DNA from: Nonomuraea candida
GTDB lineage: Bacteria > Actinomycetota > Actinomycetes > Streptosporangiales > Streptosporangiaceae
NCBI RefSeq assembly: GCF_000725485.1
Contig: NZ_JOAG01000042.1
Location: forward strand, 62,001-126,000
DNA: 64,000 bases
Direction: 5' to 3'
Shown: in pieces, positions 39,834 through 48,160 of the stretch
How the letters are laid out: each line of letters begins with the position of its first letter
Numbering within the stretch: position 1 is the stretch's first letter
The notes under the pieces: generated by a model
The model's database searches: none
Told to the model about the DNA's origin: nothing
What the model saw: the letters and a program-made list of their open reading frames with translations, nothing else
Translations under genes and position numbers: made by a program

Positions 39834-41110
39834 TTCAGCGGCACGTTGTCGAAGCACTTCATGTTCTTGGCCACCTGGAAGGCGCCTTTCTCCAGCTTGA
39901 CCAGCGCGCCGCAGCCGTTCGGCTCGTTGTGGTCCCGGGGATACCGGATGCGGCCGAAGCCGGGGTTCTCGTAGGTGTAGGAGCCGTTGGCCGTGGCCAG
40001 GAACCTCTCCCTGGTCAGGTCCTTGCCGGTCTTGTCCAGCAGGTCGAGGAAGATGTCGGCGGCCCAGTAGCCGATGGCCAGGTGCTGGGTGAGCTGCTGT
40101 CCGGGGGCCGCCTTCTCGACGTCCTGCTTGAGCAGGGCGATCTCGGGGGCGGTGGACTCGAACGGCTCGAACATGGGCGCCGCGATCACGCCCTCCAGGG
40201 CCCGGGCGCTGGCCGGGTCCTTGAGGATGGCGGCGTCGTAGCTGGTCGCGTCCGTGAGCACGCCCTGGTAGCCGGCCCGCTTGAGCGCCGCGTACAGGCC
40301 GACGTTGAACTTGGTGCCGGCGATCACCGAGACCACCACGTCGGGCGGGCCGCCGTCGTCGGAGGTCATGATCTTGTTGACGTACGGGAGCCAGTCGGGC
40401 GGCGGGGCGGCGCCGGGCAGCCCCGAGTTCACCCCGGCCAGCTCGAACCCGGCCGCGGTGAAGGACTGGGAGATGGTCGTGCCGCCGTACTTGCTGCCGC
40501 TGGAGTCGGAGGTCTGGACGTAGACGCTCTTGCCCTCGGCCCCGCCGAGCAGCTCGGCCATCTGCCTGCCCCACCACGTCTGCGAGCCCGCGCCCCGCTT
40601 GGGGGCCAGGCAGCCGTTGTAGCCGAAGCCGGTCTTCGTGCCGCACCACTGCGGGCCCGTCGCCCAGCCGAACCAGGGCACGCCCTGCTGCTCCAGGAAG
40701 GCCGCGCCGCCGAAGTTGGGGGCGTGCACGGGGACGAGCGCGAACACCCGGTCCTTCTGCACGAGCTTCTTGGCCGCGGCGTCGCCCTTGGCGGCGTCCT
40801 GCCCGTCGTCCTCGGCCCCGAGGAACTCGATCTTCCGGCCGTGCACGCCGCCCTCGGCGTTGGCCCGCTCGAACCTGGCCTTCGCGCCGATCTCGGCGTC
40901 CTTGGTGGAGTAGCCGCTGGCGCTGGTCTTGGTGAGCACGCCGCCGACCCTGATCGTCGTGCCGGTCACGCCGGCCGCGCTCCCGCCGCCCCCACCGGCC
41001 CCGCCGCCCGTGCCCCCGCCGGCGGCGCCCTGCTGCGGGGCCGCGCACCCCGCGGCGAGCACCGGGGCCAGCGCCGCGACCACGAACGCCGCCGTTCTCC
41101 TGCGCACCAT
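39830..41110 (-). CDS. ABC importer substrate-binding lipoprotein (LivJ/LivK type)
   Basis: 426 residues with a lipoprotein signal (VVAALAPVLAAGC, lipobox cysteine ~residue 22), a Gly/Ala-rich tether and a periplasmic-binding fold (TTIRVGGVLTKTSASGYSTKDAEIGAKARFERANAEGG, VFALVPVHAPNFGGAAFLEQQGVPWFGWA). First gene of the importer operon. In catabolic regions such binding proteins often carry aromatic or alicyclic acids rather than amino acids; the shared palindrome upstream supports that reading. Confidence 0.85.
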   Translation of the reverse strand: MVRRRTAAFVVAALAPVLAAGCAAPQQGAAGGGTGGGAGGGGGSAAGVTGTTIRVGGVLTKTSASGYSTKDAEIGAKARFERANAEGGVHGRKIEFLGAEDDGQDAAKGDAAAKKLVQKDRVFALVPVHAPNFGGAAFLEQQGVPWFGWATGPQWCGTKTGFGYNGCLAPKRGAGSQTWWGRQMAELLGGAEGKSVYVQTSDSSGSKYGGTTISQSFTAAGFELAGVNSGLPGAAPPPDWLPYVNKIMTSDDGGPPDVVVSVIAGTKFNVGLYAALKRAGYQGVLTDATSYDAAILKDPASARALEGVIAAPMFEPFESTAPEIALLKQDVEKAAPGQQLTQHLAIGYWAADIFLDLLDKTGKDLTRERFLATANGSYTYENPGFGRIRYPRDHNEPNGCGALVKLEKGAFQVAKNMKCFDNVPLK

Positions 41111-41131
41111 GACGGCCTCCCACGTGTTTGG

Positions 41132-41147
41132 CCTAGCGCTCGCTTGG
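41132..41147. promoter_or_regulatory. Regulon palindrome, site 5
   Basis: CCTAGCGCTCGCTTGG. On the minus strand TACGCT lies about 7 bp upstream of it, matching the architecture at site 1. It would control the ABC importer operon. Confidence 0.65.
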
Positions 41148-41201
41148 TTGTCCGAGCGTAAATTCGCCCGCCGGGGACGTCAACGGGCGTGATCGGGTTT
41201 A

Positions 41202-41217
41202 CCTAACAACCGCTTGC
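41202..41217. promoter_or_regulatory. Regulon palindrome, site 6 (weaker)
   Basis: CCTAACAACCGCTTGC keeps the right half and the CCTA of the left half. It lies 48 bp upstream of the alcohol dehydrogenase start; a TTAGCG box follows at 41235. Confidence 0.45.
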
Positions 41218-41249
41218 TCGCCATCGGCCGCCGGGTTAGCGTGTGGCGC

Positions 41250-42338
41250 ATGCTGATGCGCGCCGCCGTGCTCACCGCCTTCCACACCCCGCTGGAGCTG
41301 CGCGAGGTGGAGATCGCGGACCCCGCCCCCGGCGAGGTCCGGGTGCGGATCAGGGCCTCGGGCGTGTGCGGCTCCGACCTCAAGGCCATCGACGGCAAGA
41401 GCCCCGTGGTGAGCAGGCCGCCGTTCGTGCTCGGCCACGAGAGCGCCGGGGTGGTGGAGAGCACCGGCCCGGACGTCACTTCCGTCAAGCCCGGCGACCA
41501 CGTCGTCATCGCCATGAACGGCCCTTGCGGGCGCTGCCGCGCCTGCGGCGCGGGCCGCTTCCACCTGTGCACGGGCCCGGCCCGGCTGCCCACCATCCTG
41601 GGCGGCCCGCCGCGCGTCACGCTGGACGGCGCGCAGGTGCGCCGCTTCATCGGCATCGGCTCCTTCGCCGAGTACGCCGTCGTGCCCGAGCCGATGTGCG
41701 TGCGGATCGGCGACTCCCTGCCCTTCGACGCGGTGTGCCTGCTGGCCTGCGGCGTGATCACCGGCGTCGGCGCGGTGCTCAACGTCGCCCGGGTGCCGCC
41801 CGGCGCGACGGTGCTCGTCGTCGGCTGCGGCGGCGTCGGGCTCAACGTCGTGCAGGGCGCGGTGCTCGCGGGCGCGACCACGATCATCGCCGCCGACGTG
41901 GCCGAGCCGAAGCTCAAGCTCGCCGAGCGCTTCGGCGCGACCCACTCCCTGGTGGTGTCGGACCTGCCCCGGCAGGTGGGCGAGCTGGTGAGGGGCGGCG
42001 TGGACTACGCCTTCGACGCGACGGGCGCGCCCGGCGTCCTGGCCCAGGCCTTCGCCTCGACCCAGCCCGGCGGCACCACGGTCATGGTGGGCAGCCCGCC
42101 CGCCGGGCACCCGATGGAGCTGGACACCGGCCTGCTGTTCGCCTCCCGCCGCCTCATGGGCACCCAGGGCGGCGACGCGGCCCCGCACCGCGACCTGCCC
42201 ATGCTGGCCGGCCAGTATCTGACCGGCCGCCTGGACCTGGCCGGCCTGATCTCCGAACGCCTGCCCCTGGACCGCGTCAACGAGGCCGTCGCCCACGTCC
42301 GCCAGGGCACGGTGGCCCGCACGGTCATCACCTTCTGA
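41250..42338 (+). CDS. Zinc-dependent alcohol dehydrogenase (MDR family)
   Basis: 362 residues from ATG 41250 (ATG 41256 possible). Catalytic zinc ligands C40, H63 and E64 (GVCGSDL, LGHESAG). Structural zinc cysteines C93, C96, C99 and C107. Cofactor-binding VVGCGGVGLNVVQGAVLAGA. The sequence resembles class III-like and NDMA-type dehydrogenases. Divergent from the importer operon under two copies of the regulon palindrome, so it likely oxidises an alcohol intermediate of the imported compound. Confidence 0.85.
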   Translation: MLMRAAVLTAFHTPLELREVEIADPAPGEVRVRIRASGVCGSDLKAIDGKSPVVSRPPFVLGHESAGVVESTGPDVTSVKPGDHVVIAMNGPCGRCRACGAGRFHLCTGPARLPTILGGPPRVTLDGAQVRRFIGIGSFAEYAVVPEPMCVRIGDSLPFDAVCLLACGVITGVGAVLNVARVPPGATVLVVGCGGVGLNVVQGAVLAGATTIIAADVAEPKLKLAERFGATHSLVVSDLPRQVGELVRGGVDYAFDATGAPGVLAQAFASTQPGGTTVMVGSPPAGHPMELDTGLLFASRRLMGTQGGDAAPHRDLPMLAGQYLTGRLDLAGLISERLPLDRVNEAVAHVRQGTVARTVITF

Positions 42339-42365
42339 AACGCGACCTTTCTTCAGACACGGCCC

Positions 42366-42410
42366 TTGACCGCGGACGCGTCCTCCCGGCTATTCTAAGG
42401 ATCATTAGAA
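42366..42410 (+). promoter_or_regulatory. Promoter and operator of cupin/ArsR-rhodanese operon
   Basis: TTGACC (42366-42371) and TATTCT (42391-42396) are spaced by 19 bp. TTCTAA and TTAGAA (42393-42398, 42405-42410) form a perfect inverted repeat around GGATCA that overlaps the -10, a typical ArsR-type operator. The ArsR protein is the second gene of this operon. Confidence 0.65.
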
Positions 42411-42432
42411 AGCTAGAGGAAACGGAAAGACG

Positions 42433-42924
42433 ATGTCCTACCCCGAGCCCCGCTACTTCGCCGAGCAGGGCGAGCACAGCGGTGTCCTGCGCCCGGCAGA
42501 CCAGGTGCCCGATCTGGTCGTCGGCACCAACACCCAGGTGCACTACCTGGCCACCGGCGGCACCACGAACGGCGCGTACGGGCTCTACCGGTGGGAGATG
42601 GGCCCCAAGCCCGGCGGGCCCGGCCCGCACTTCCACCGGACGATGACCGAGTCGTTCTACGTGCTGTCCGGCACGATCCGGCTGTTCAACGGCGAGAAGT
42701 GGGCCGAGGGGAAGCCGGGCGACTTCCTGTTCGTGCCCGAGGGCGGGGTGCACGCCTTCCGCAACGAGTCGGGCGAGCCGGCCACGATGCTGATCCTGTT
42801 CACGCCGGGGGCGCCGCGCGAGGCGTACTTCGAGGAGCTGGCCGAGATCGCGGCCTCGGGCCGGCAGCTCAGTCCGGAGGAGTGGACCGACGTCTATCTC
42901 CGTCACGACCAGTACATGGTCTGA
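42433..42924 (+). CDS. Cupin-domain protein
   Basis: 163 residues. One cupin barrel: motif 1 GPGPHFHRTMTESFYVLSG with His/His/Glu metal ligands and motif 2 PGDFLFVPEGGVHAFRN. Family functions range from dioxygenases and isomerases to ligand-binding proteins. It is translated together with the ArsR-rhodanese regulator (TGATG overlap), so it may act on the same inducer or protect against the stress it senses. Confidence 0.8.
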   Translation: MSYPEPRYFAEQGEHSGVLRPADQVPDLVVGTNTQVHYLATGGTTNGAYGLYRWEMGPKPGGPGPHFHRTMTESFYVLSGTIRLFNGEKWAEGKPGDFLFVPEGGVHAFRNESGEPATMLILFTPGAPREAYFEELAEIAASGRQLSPEEWTDVYLRHDQYMV

Positions 42925-43565
42925 TGTTCCCCGAGGAGCCGATCTACGCGCAGCTCGCCCGCGTCGGCAAGGCCCTGGCCAGCCCGGTGCGGCTGCGCCT
43001 GCTGGACGTGCTCGACCAGCGCGAGCACACCGTCGAGGAGCTGGCGCAGGCGGCGGAGATCCCGCTGAAGAACACCTCGGCCCAGCTCCAGCAGTTGCGC
43101 GCGGCGCACCTGGTGGCCAGCAGGCGCGAGGGCACGCGCGTCTACTACCGGCTGGCCGGCGAGGAGGTCTCGCGTTTCCTCGGGCTGTTCCAGGCGTTCG
43201 CGCACGGGCGGCTGGCCGACCTGCGCGCGGCCGTGCGCGCCCGGCTGGGCTCCCTGGAGGGGGTGACGGCCGACGAGCTGGCGGCCCGGCTGTCCGACCC
43301 GGGCACGGTGATCGTGGACGTGCGGCCGGCGGCCGACTACGCGGCCGGGCACCTGCCGGGGGCGGTCTCGGTGCCCATGAAGGAGCTGCCCGCCAGGCTG
43401 GCGGAGCTGCCCGCCGACGCGGAGATCGTGGCGTACTGCGGGGGGCCGTACTGCGTGGTCTCCCCCGAGGCCGTGCGGCTGCTGCGCGAGCACGGCTACC
43501 ACGCCCGGCCGCTGGACGGCGGTTTCCTCGGCTGGCGGCGCGGGGATAACCCGTGGGAACAGTGA
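42924..43565 (+). CDS. ArsR-type repressor fused to a rhodanese domain
   Basis: 213 residues. N-terminal ArsR winged helix (~10-100: ASPVRLRLLDVLDQREHTVEELAQAAEIPLKNTSAQLQQLRAAHLV) and C-terminal rhodanese (~120-213: VIVDVRPAADYAAGHLPGAVSVP, active-site loop AYCGGPYCVVS). The fusion is known in bacteria and fits a sensor of sulfane sulfur, thiol or metal stress through the rhodanese cysteines. Probably represses its own operon at the TTCTAA/TTAGAA site. Confidence 0.85.
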   Translation: MFPEEPIYAQLARVGKALASPVRLRLLDVLDQREHTVEELAQAAEIPLKNTSAQLQQLRAAHLVASRREGTRVYYRLAGEEVSRFLGLFQAFAHGRLADLRAAVRARLGSLEGVTADELAARLSDPGTVIVDVRPAADYAAGHLPGAVSVPMKELPARLAELPADAEIVAYCGGPYCVVSPEAVRLLREHGYHARPLDGGFLGWRRGDNPWEQ

Positions 43566-43589
43566 GCGACCACGGCGCTGCGGGGAGCG

Positions 43590-43901
43590 ATGAGACCAGC
43601 CGTCACGATCTGCCTGCTCGCGCCCCTGGCGCTGGCCGGCCCGGCGCCCGCCGCGGCCGCGCGCTCCGGGCCGCTGCACGACTTCGGCGCCCCCGGCGTG
43701 GTCATCTGGAGCGAGCCCCGCGCGGGGTCGGGCCGTAACGGGCTCGGCCACCCCGGCCAGGGGTTCGTCTCCGACCGGTCGGAGGAGCACGGGCCCTTCC
43801 GGTGCGGGCCGTTCGACAGCGTCCTGTGGCACCACGGCACCAACGCGACCACCGGCATCATCGGCTGGGTCCCGGCCTGCGCCCTCATCGACGACGACTG
43901 A
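43590..43901 (+). CDS. Small secreted protein
   Basis: 103 residues with a clear signal peptide (TICLLAPLALAGPAPAAAARS), GGGGAG before the ATG and two cysteines in the mature part (FRCGPFD, VPACALID) that may form a disulfide. The pattern of short Gly/Trp strands ending in GWVPACAL resembles a bacterial SH3-like fold. Extracellular; function unknown. Confidence 0.7.
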   Translation: MRPAVTICLLAPLALAGPAPAAAARSGPLHDFGAPGVVIWSEPRAGSGRNGLGHPGQGFVSDRSEEHGPFRCGPFDSVLWHHGTNATTGIIGWVPACALIDDD

Positions 43902-43917
43902 CGGGAGCCGGCCGCGG

Positions 43918-46161
43918 TCAGACCCCGGCCGTGACCGGCTCGCGGGCGGGCGGCGTGGGCTCGTCCGTGTCCTCGTCCGTGTCCGCGTCCTCGTCCTCCT
44001 CGTGCCCCTCGACCGACAGGTTCGGCAGGACGCGGTCGAGCCGGCGCGGGCACCACCAGTTGAGCCGCCCGAGCAGCACCATCGTGGCCGGCACCAGGAA
44101 CCCGCGGATGATCGTGGCGTCCACCGCGATGGCCACGGCGAGTCCCACCCCGAACGTCTTGACCAGGGCGTCCGGATAGGCGATGAACGCCACGAACACC
44201 GCCACCATGATCAGCGCGGCCGACGTGATGACCCGCCCGGTCGAGCCGAGCCCCTCGGCCACCGCCCGCGCGTTGTCCCCGTGCCGCAGGTACGACTGCC
44301 GCACCGCCGTCAGCAGGAACACCTCGTAGTCCATCGACAGCCCGAACAGCACCGCGAACAGCATCAGCGGCACGTAGCTCTCGATCGGCACCGAGAAGAA
44401 GATCGTCTGCAGGTACGACGAGTTGACCGGCGGATCCATGCCGACCAGCCCGCTGCCCAGCCCGAACGAGAACACCAGGGCCAGCGCCCCGAAGGCCGCG
44501 CCCAGCGAGACCAGGTTCATCACGGCCGCCTTGATCGCGACGACCGGCGCGCGGAAGGCCAGCAGCAGGAGCAGCGCGCTCAGCAGCACGACGACGCCGA
44601 TGACGAGCGGGGTGCGCTCGTTCATCCGGTCGCCGGCGTCGGTCAGGCCCGCGACCTTGCCGCCGACGTGCACGTCCACGCCGGGCAGCGCGATGGCCCT
44701 GACGTCCCTGACGACCTGGGCGGTGCGCTCGTCGCTGGGGGCGTACTCGGGGATGGCCTGGATCAGCACCGAGCGGCCGGACTCGTTGAGCTTGGGGTCG
44801 GCGACGTGCCTGACGCCGTCGACCGCCTTCACCTCGCGTACGAGGTCGGCCACGATCTCCGCGTCGGCGCCGGCCACCTTGGCGGGCAGCTCGGCGACCA
44901 CGATCAGCGGGCCGTTGAACCCGGGGCCGAACCCGCCGGCCATCAGCTCGTACGCGCGGCGCGGCTCCGAGCCCTGCGTGCCGTACCCCTCGTCGATCGG
45001 CCCGAGCTTGAGCGCCAGCGCGGGCGCGGCCAGCAGGCCGAGCACGATCGCGCTGCCGAACAGCACCCGCCACGGGCGGCGGGCCACCCACGCGCCGAGC
45101 CCGGCCCAGCCGGCGCCGCCGTTGCCCGAGCCGCGCAGGAACGGCACCCTCAGCGCGTTGACGCGGTGGCCGAGCAGCCCGAGCAGGGCCGGCACGAGCG
45201 TGACCGAGGTCAGCACGGCGGCCACGACCGAGATGCCGGTGACCCAGCCGAGCGTGGCCAGCAGCGGGAAGCCGGCCAGCAGCAGCGCGCTCAGCGCGAT
45301 GATGACCGTGCCGCCCGCGAACACCACGGCCCCGCCCGAACCGGCCACGGTCCTGCGCACGGACTCCGCGACCGGCACCCCCTGGGCGAGCAGGCGGCGG
45401 TGGCGCGACAGCAGGAACAACGCGTAGTCGATGCCCACGCCGAGGCCGATCATCGTGGCCATGATCCCGGCCTGCTTGGGCATGTCCACGACCCAGCCGA
45501 GCAGCCCGATCACGCCGAGCCCCGAGGCCACGCTGACCAGCGCGGCGAAGATGGGCACGACCGCGGCGACGAGCGTGCCGAACGCGAACACCAGCACCAG
45601 CAGCGCGCAGACGATGCCGATGATCTCGCTGGGGCCGGTCTTGATCTCCTTGTCGGCCGGGGTGGAGCTGTCCGCGGGCACCACCTCCAGCCCGGCCCGC
45701 CGCGCCGGGTCGGCGGCCTTCGACAGCTCCTGCGTGGTCTCGGCGATCTTGGTGGAGTCGTTGCCCTCCATGCGGATCGTGATGAGGCCGATCTGCAGGT
45801 TGGCGGAGATGCCGCCGGCGCGGAACGGGGTGTCCACCCGGGTGACGTGCGGCATCGTGCGCAGCCGGTCCATGGACTCCTCCACGGCCTTCTTGCGCGC
45901 CTCCTCGACCAGGGGCCCGTCGGCGGAGTAGAGCAGGAGCTGCACGGTCCCGCCCTGGCCGTAGCCGGCACCGAAGCCCTCCTTCATGAGGTCGTGCGCG
46001 CGCTGCGCGTCGGTGCCGGGGATGCTGGCGTCGCTGTTGGTGGGGCTGGGGAAGGCCAGGCTGGCGCCCATCAGGGCGGCGGCCGCGATCACCCAGGTGA
46101 TCAGCACGATCCAACCGTGCCGCGCGCACCAGCCGCCCAGCCGTCCCAGCAACCGCGTCAT
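43918..46161 (-). CDS. MMPL-family (RND superfamily) transporter
   Basis: 747 residues with about twelve membrane segments in two halves, each with a large outer loop. MMPL motifs are visible: GLGVGIDYALFLLSRHR in the first half and FGLSMDYEVFLLTAVRQSY in the second. An acidic tail (GHEEDEDADTDEDTDE) ends the protein. MMPL proteins export lipids or hydrophobic drugs. Divergent from a TetR gene over a perfect palindrome, so it is probably a TetR-repressed efflux pump. Confidence 0.9.
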   Translation of the reverse strand: MTRLLGRLGGWCARHGWIVLITWVIAAAALMGASLAFPSPTNSDASIPGTDAQRAHDLMKEGFGAGYGQGGTVQLLLYSADGPLVEEARKKAVEESMDRLRTMPHVTRVDTPFRAGGISANLQIGLITIRMEGNDSTKIAETTQELSKAADPARRAGLEVVPADSSTPADKEIKTGPSEIIGIVCALLVLVFAFGTLVAAVVPIFAALVSVASGLGVIGLLGWVVDMPKQAGIMATMIGLGVGIDYALFLLSRHRRLLAQGVPVAESVRRTVAGSGGAVVFAGGTVIIALSALLLAGFPLLATLGWVTGISVVAAVLTSVTLVPALLGLLGHRVNALRVPFLRGSGNGGAGWAGLGAWVARRPWRVLFGSAIVLGLLAAPALALKLGPIDEGYGTQGSEPRRAYELMAGGFGPGFNGPLIVVAELPAKVAGADAEIVADLVREVKAVDGVRHVADPKLNESGRSVLIQAIPEYAPSDERTAQVVRDVRAIALPGVDVHVGGKVAGLTDAGDRMNERTPLVIGVVVLLSALLLLLAFRAPVVAIKAAVMNLVSLGAAFGALALVFSFGLGSGLVGMDPPVNSSYLQTIFFSVPIESYVPLMLFAVLFGLSMDYEVFLLTAVRQSYLRHGDNARAVAEGLGSTGRVITSAALIMVAVFVAFIAYPDALVKTFGVGLAVAIAVDATIIRGFLVPATMVLLGRLNWWCPRRLDRVLPNLSVEGHEEDEDADTDEDTDEPTPPAREPVTAGV

Positions 46162-46183
46162 CGTCAGCTCCCACTCGACGGCC

Positions 46184-46205
46184 GTCCTGTACGGTCGTAC
46201 AGGAC
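46184..46205. promoter_or_regulatory. TetR operator between MMPL and TetR genes
   Basis: GTCCTGTAC and GTACAGGAC form a perfect 9-bp inverted repeat around GGTC, 23 bp from the MMPL start and 55 bp from the TetR start. Confidence 0.7.
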
Positions 46206-46259
46206 ATACGATAAAACGGGAAATATCCGGAAGGCTGTCTCCCGTAGGGAAATGAGACG

Positions 46260-46784
46260 ATGACCACAGCCGACGACACCCGCACCCGGATCCTCGCCGC
46301 CGCCAGAGAGCTGTTCGCCGAGCGCGGCTACGCGGCCACCTCCCTGGCCGACATCGCCGCCGCCGTCGGCCTGACCAAGACCGCGGTGGCCTACCACTTC
46401 CACCCCAAGGACCGGCTGGCCCTCGAACTGCTGTCACCGGTGGCCGGCGACATGCTGGCGCTGCTCGACGCGCCGTACCCGGACCGGGCCGCGTTCGTCG
46501 AGGCGCTGGTGGAGTTCGCGGTGCGCTACCGGTCGGTGATCCGGCTGTTCATGGAGGACCTGGCGGCCGACGACGCCACGCTGACCCCCGGCTCGGAGCG
46601 GGACCAGATCAGGACCTTCAGGGACGGCATCTACGCCAAGCTGGTCGGCGACGATCCCGGGCCGGAGATCAGGCTCAAGAGCTGGGCGCTGCTGGGGGCG
46701 TTGCAATGGGGCGCGGTCAAGACCATGGACCTGCCGGAGGAGCAGGTCAGGACCGTCCTGCTGGAGGCGTGCCGGGCCTTCTGA
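46260..46784 (+). CDS. TetR-family regulator of MMPL pump
   Basis: 174 residues. TetR HTH: TRILAAARELFAERGYAATSLADIAAAVGLTKTAVAYHFHPKDRLA. The C-terminal ligand domain is short. A purine-rich stretch (GTAGGGAAATGAGACG) precedes the ATG. Divergent from the MMPL gene with an evident operator between them. Confidence 0.85.
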   Translation: MTTADDTRTRILAAARELFAERGYAATSLADIAAAVGLTKTAVAYHFHPKDRLALELLSPVAGDMLALLDAPYPDRAAFVEALVEFAVRYRSVIRLFMEDLAADDATLTPGSERDQIRTFRDGIYAKLVGDDPGPEIRLKSWALLGALQWGAVKTMDLPEEQVRTVLLEACRAF

Positions 46785-46802
46785 CCGGTCCCGGCCACCG
46801 TC

Positions 46803-46879
46803 ACCCGGGCCGCCGCCATCACCCCGGGCCGCCGCTCTCACCCGGGCCGCCATCACCCCAGGCCGCCGCCGTCACCCGC
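46803..46879. repeat. 18-19-bp degenerate tandem repeat
   Basis: Four to five copies of TCACCCCGGGCCGCCGCC-like sequence follow the TetR stop codon. Noncoding; no other feature in the gap. Confidence 0.65.
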
Positions 46880-46909
46880 GCCGGCGCCGGGGAGCGCCCG
46901 CTCGTGCCG

Positions 46910-47638
46910 CTACTCCCGGATGGCCGTCAGGCCCTCGGCGATCTTGCGCAGCTCCCGGTTGACGGCCTCGGCGCTGCCCAGGTCCTTGGCGTAGACCGGG
47001 CTGAACATGATCTCCGCCCGCCGGTTCTCGCCCATGTTCAGGAAGAACGTGGGCGTGCCCTTCGTGCCGTCCTCGCCGACGTTCTGCACGACCGCGTAAC
47101 CGCTACGGTCGCCGACGGCCACCTCCTCGCCCTCGCCCTCCTGCCGGTGGACGCTGACGCGGTCGTCGATCTCCAGCACGGCCGCGTTCTCGTGCACGAA
47201 GATCTGGACGCAGTAGAAGCCGTTCCTGTCGCCCTTGTAGTCGAAGGACGTCGTGTACGAGTCGCCGTGGTCCAGGGACCAGCGCTTCCACTGCAGGCCC
47301 TCGGGCAGGTAGCCCACCCTGACGTTCCCGAACTGCCGCCCGTCGCCCAGGTCCCCGAGCGTCTTCTCCGCGGGCCGCCCCGTGGGCCGCAGGTCGTCGA
47401 TGGCGGGCGGGGGCGGCGTCTCGGTGACGATCGGCGTCGGCCCGGAGCCGGCCGCCGCCGTCAGATAGGCGGGGGCGGCGCCGGCGACGACCACGGTGGC
47501 GGCCAGCGCGGCGAACACGCCGCGCTTCCGCTTGCGCCGCGCGGATCGCACGACCCGCTCCCCGAGGTCGGGCGTGGCGTGCAGGCCCGCCGTCTCCTCC
47601 GCCATCAGCCGGCGGATCCGGTCCTCAAGCGCGGGCAT
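46910..47638 (-). CDS. Membrane-anchored protein cotranscribed with SigE-type sigma factor
   Basis: 242 residues. Basic N-terminal region (RRKRKRG) followed by one membrane helix (VFAALAATVVVAGAAPAYL, ~41-60), a Pro linker and an outer domain (QFGNVRVGYLPEGLQWKRWSLDHGD, NGFYCVQIFVHENAAVL). The start overlaps the sigma-factor stop by 14 bp. The position is that of an anti-sigma factor or target of the sigma factor; no zinc-binding anti-sigma motif is seen. Confidence 0.7.
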   Translation of the reverse strand: MPALEDRIRRLMAEETAGLHATPDLGERVVRSARRKRKRGVFAALAATVVVAGAAPAYLTAAAGSGPTPIVTETPPPPAIDDLRPTGRPAEKTLGDLGDGRQFGNVRVGYLPEGLQWKRWSLDHGDSYTTSFDYKGDRNGFYCVQIFVHENAAVLEIDDRVSVHRQEGEGEEVAVGDRSGYAVVQNVGEDGTKGTPTFFLNMGENRRAEIMFSPVYAKDLGSAEAVNRELRKIAEGLTAIRE

Positions 47639-48155
47639 TGCCGATCACTCCTTCCACGGATTCCTCGCCGAGCGCCATGCGCAGCTTGGCCATCGCCTTC
47701 GAGCTCTGGCTCTTGACCGTCCCGACCGTGCAGCCGAGCACCTCCGCCGTCTGGTGCTCGCTGAGGTCCTCCCAGTACCGCAGCACGACCACCGCGCGCT
47801 GCCGGGGCGGCAGCGCGCGCAGCGCGTCCATGAGGACCTGGCGCAGGTCCACGTCGGCCGAGCGCGCGGGCGTGTCGGGCAGGGACCGCACGGGGATGAT
47901 CCGCAGGATCGCCCGGCGGCGGGCCCGGCTGATGGCCGCGTTCACGATCACGCGGCGCACGTAGGGCTCGGGGCTGTGGTGCCGCACCCTGTCCCAGTTC
48001 CGGTAGGTACGCTCCAGCGCCGTCTGCAGCAGGTCCTCCGCCTCCGACCGGTCCCCGCAGGCGAGGTAGGCGACCCGCAGCAGGGTCGTGGCCCGCGCGG
48101 CCACGAACGCGCCGAAGTCGTGCTCTGTGTCGCCGCTCACGGCTCTCTGTCCCAT
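47625..48155 (-). CDS. SigE-family ECF RNA polymerase sigma factor
   Basis: 176 residues. Region 2 (FVAARATTLLRVAYLACGDRSEAEDLLQTALERTYRNWDRV) and region 4 (LRALPPRQRAVVVLRYWEDLSEHQTAEVLGCTVGTVKSQSSKAMAKLR) are standard for the actinobacterial SigE group. Its promoter and that of the divergent gene at 48271 share identical elements (GGCAACC-N16-CGTATT), which indicates autoregulation. Confidence 0.9.
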   Translation of the reverse strand: MGQRAVSGDTEHDFGAFVAARATTLLRVAYLACGDRSEAEDLLQTALERTYRNWDRVRHHSPEPYVRRVIVNAAISRARRRAILRIIPVRSLPDTPARSADVDLRQVLMDALRALPPRQRAVVVLRYWEDLSEHQTAEVLGCTVGTVKSQSSKAMAKLRMALGEESVEGVIGNARA

Positions 48156-48160
48156 TTCAC

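Noticed and set aside
43496..46285. Long minus-strand frame over the MMPL gene
   Set aside because: Arg/Gly/Ala-rich shadow of the MMPL gene in another frame.
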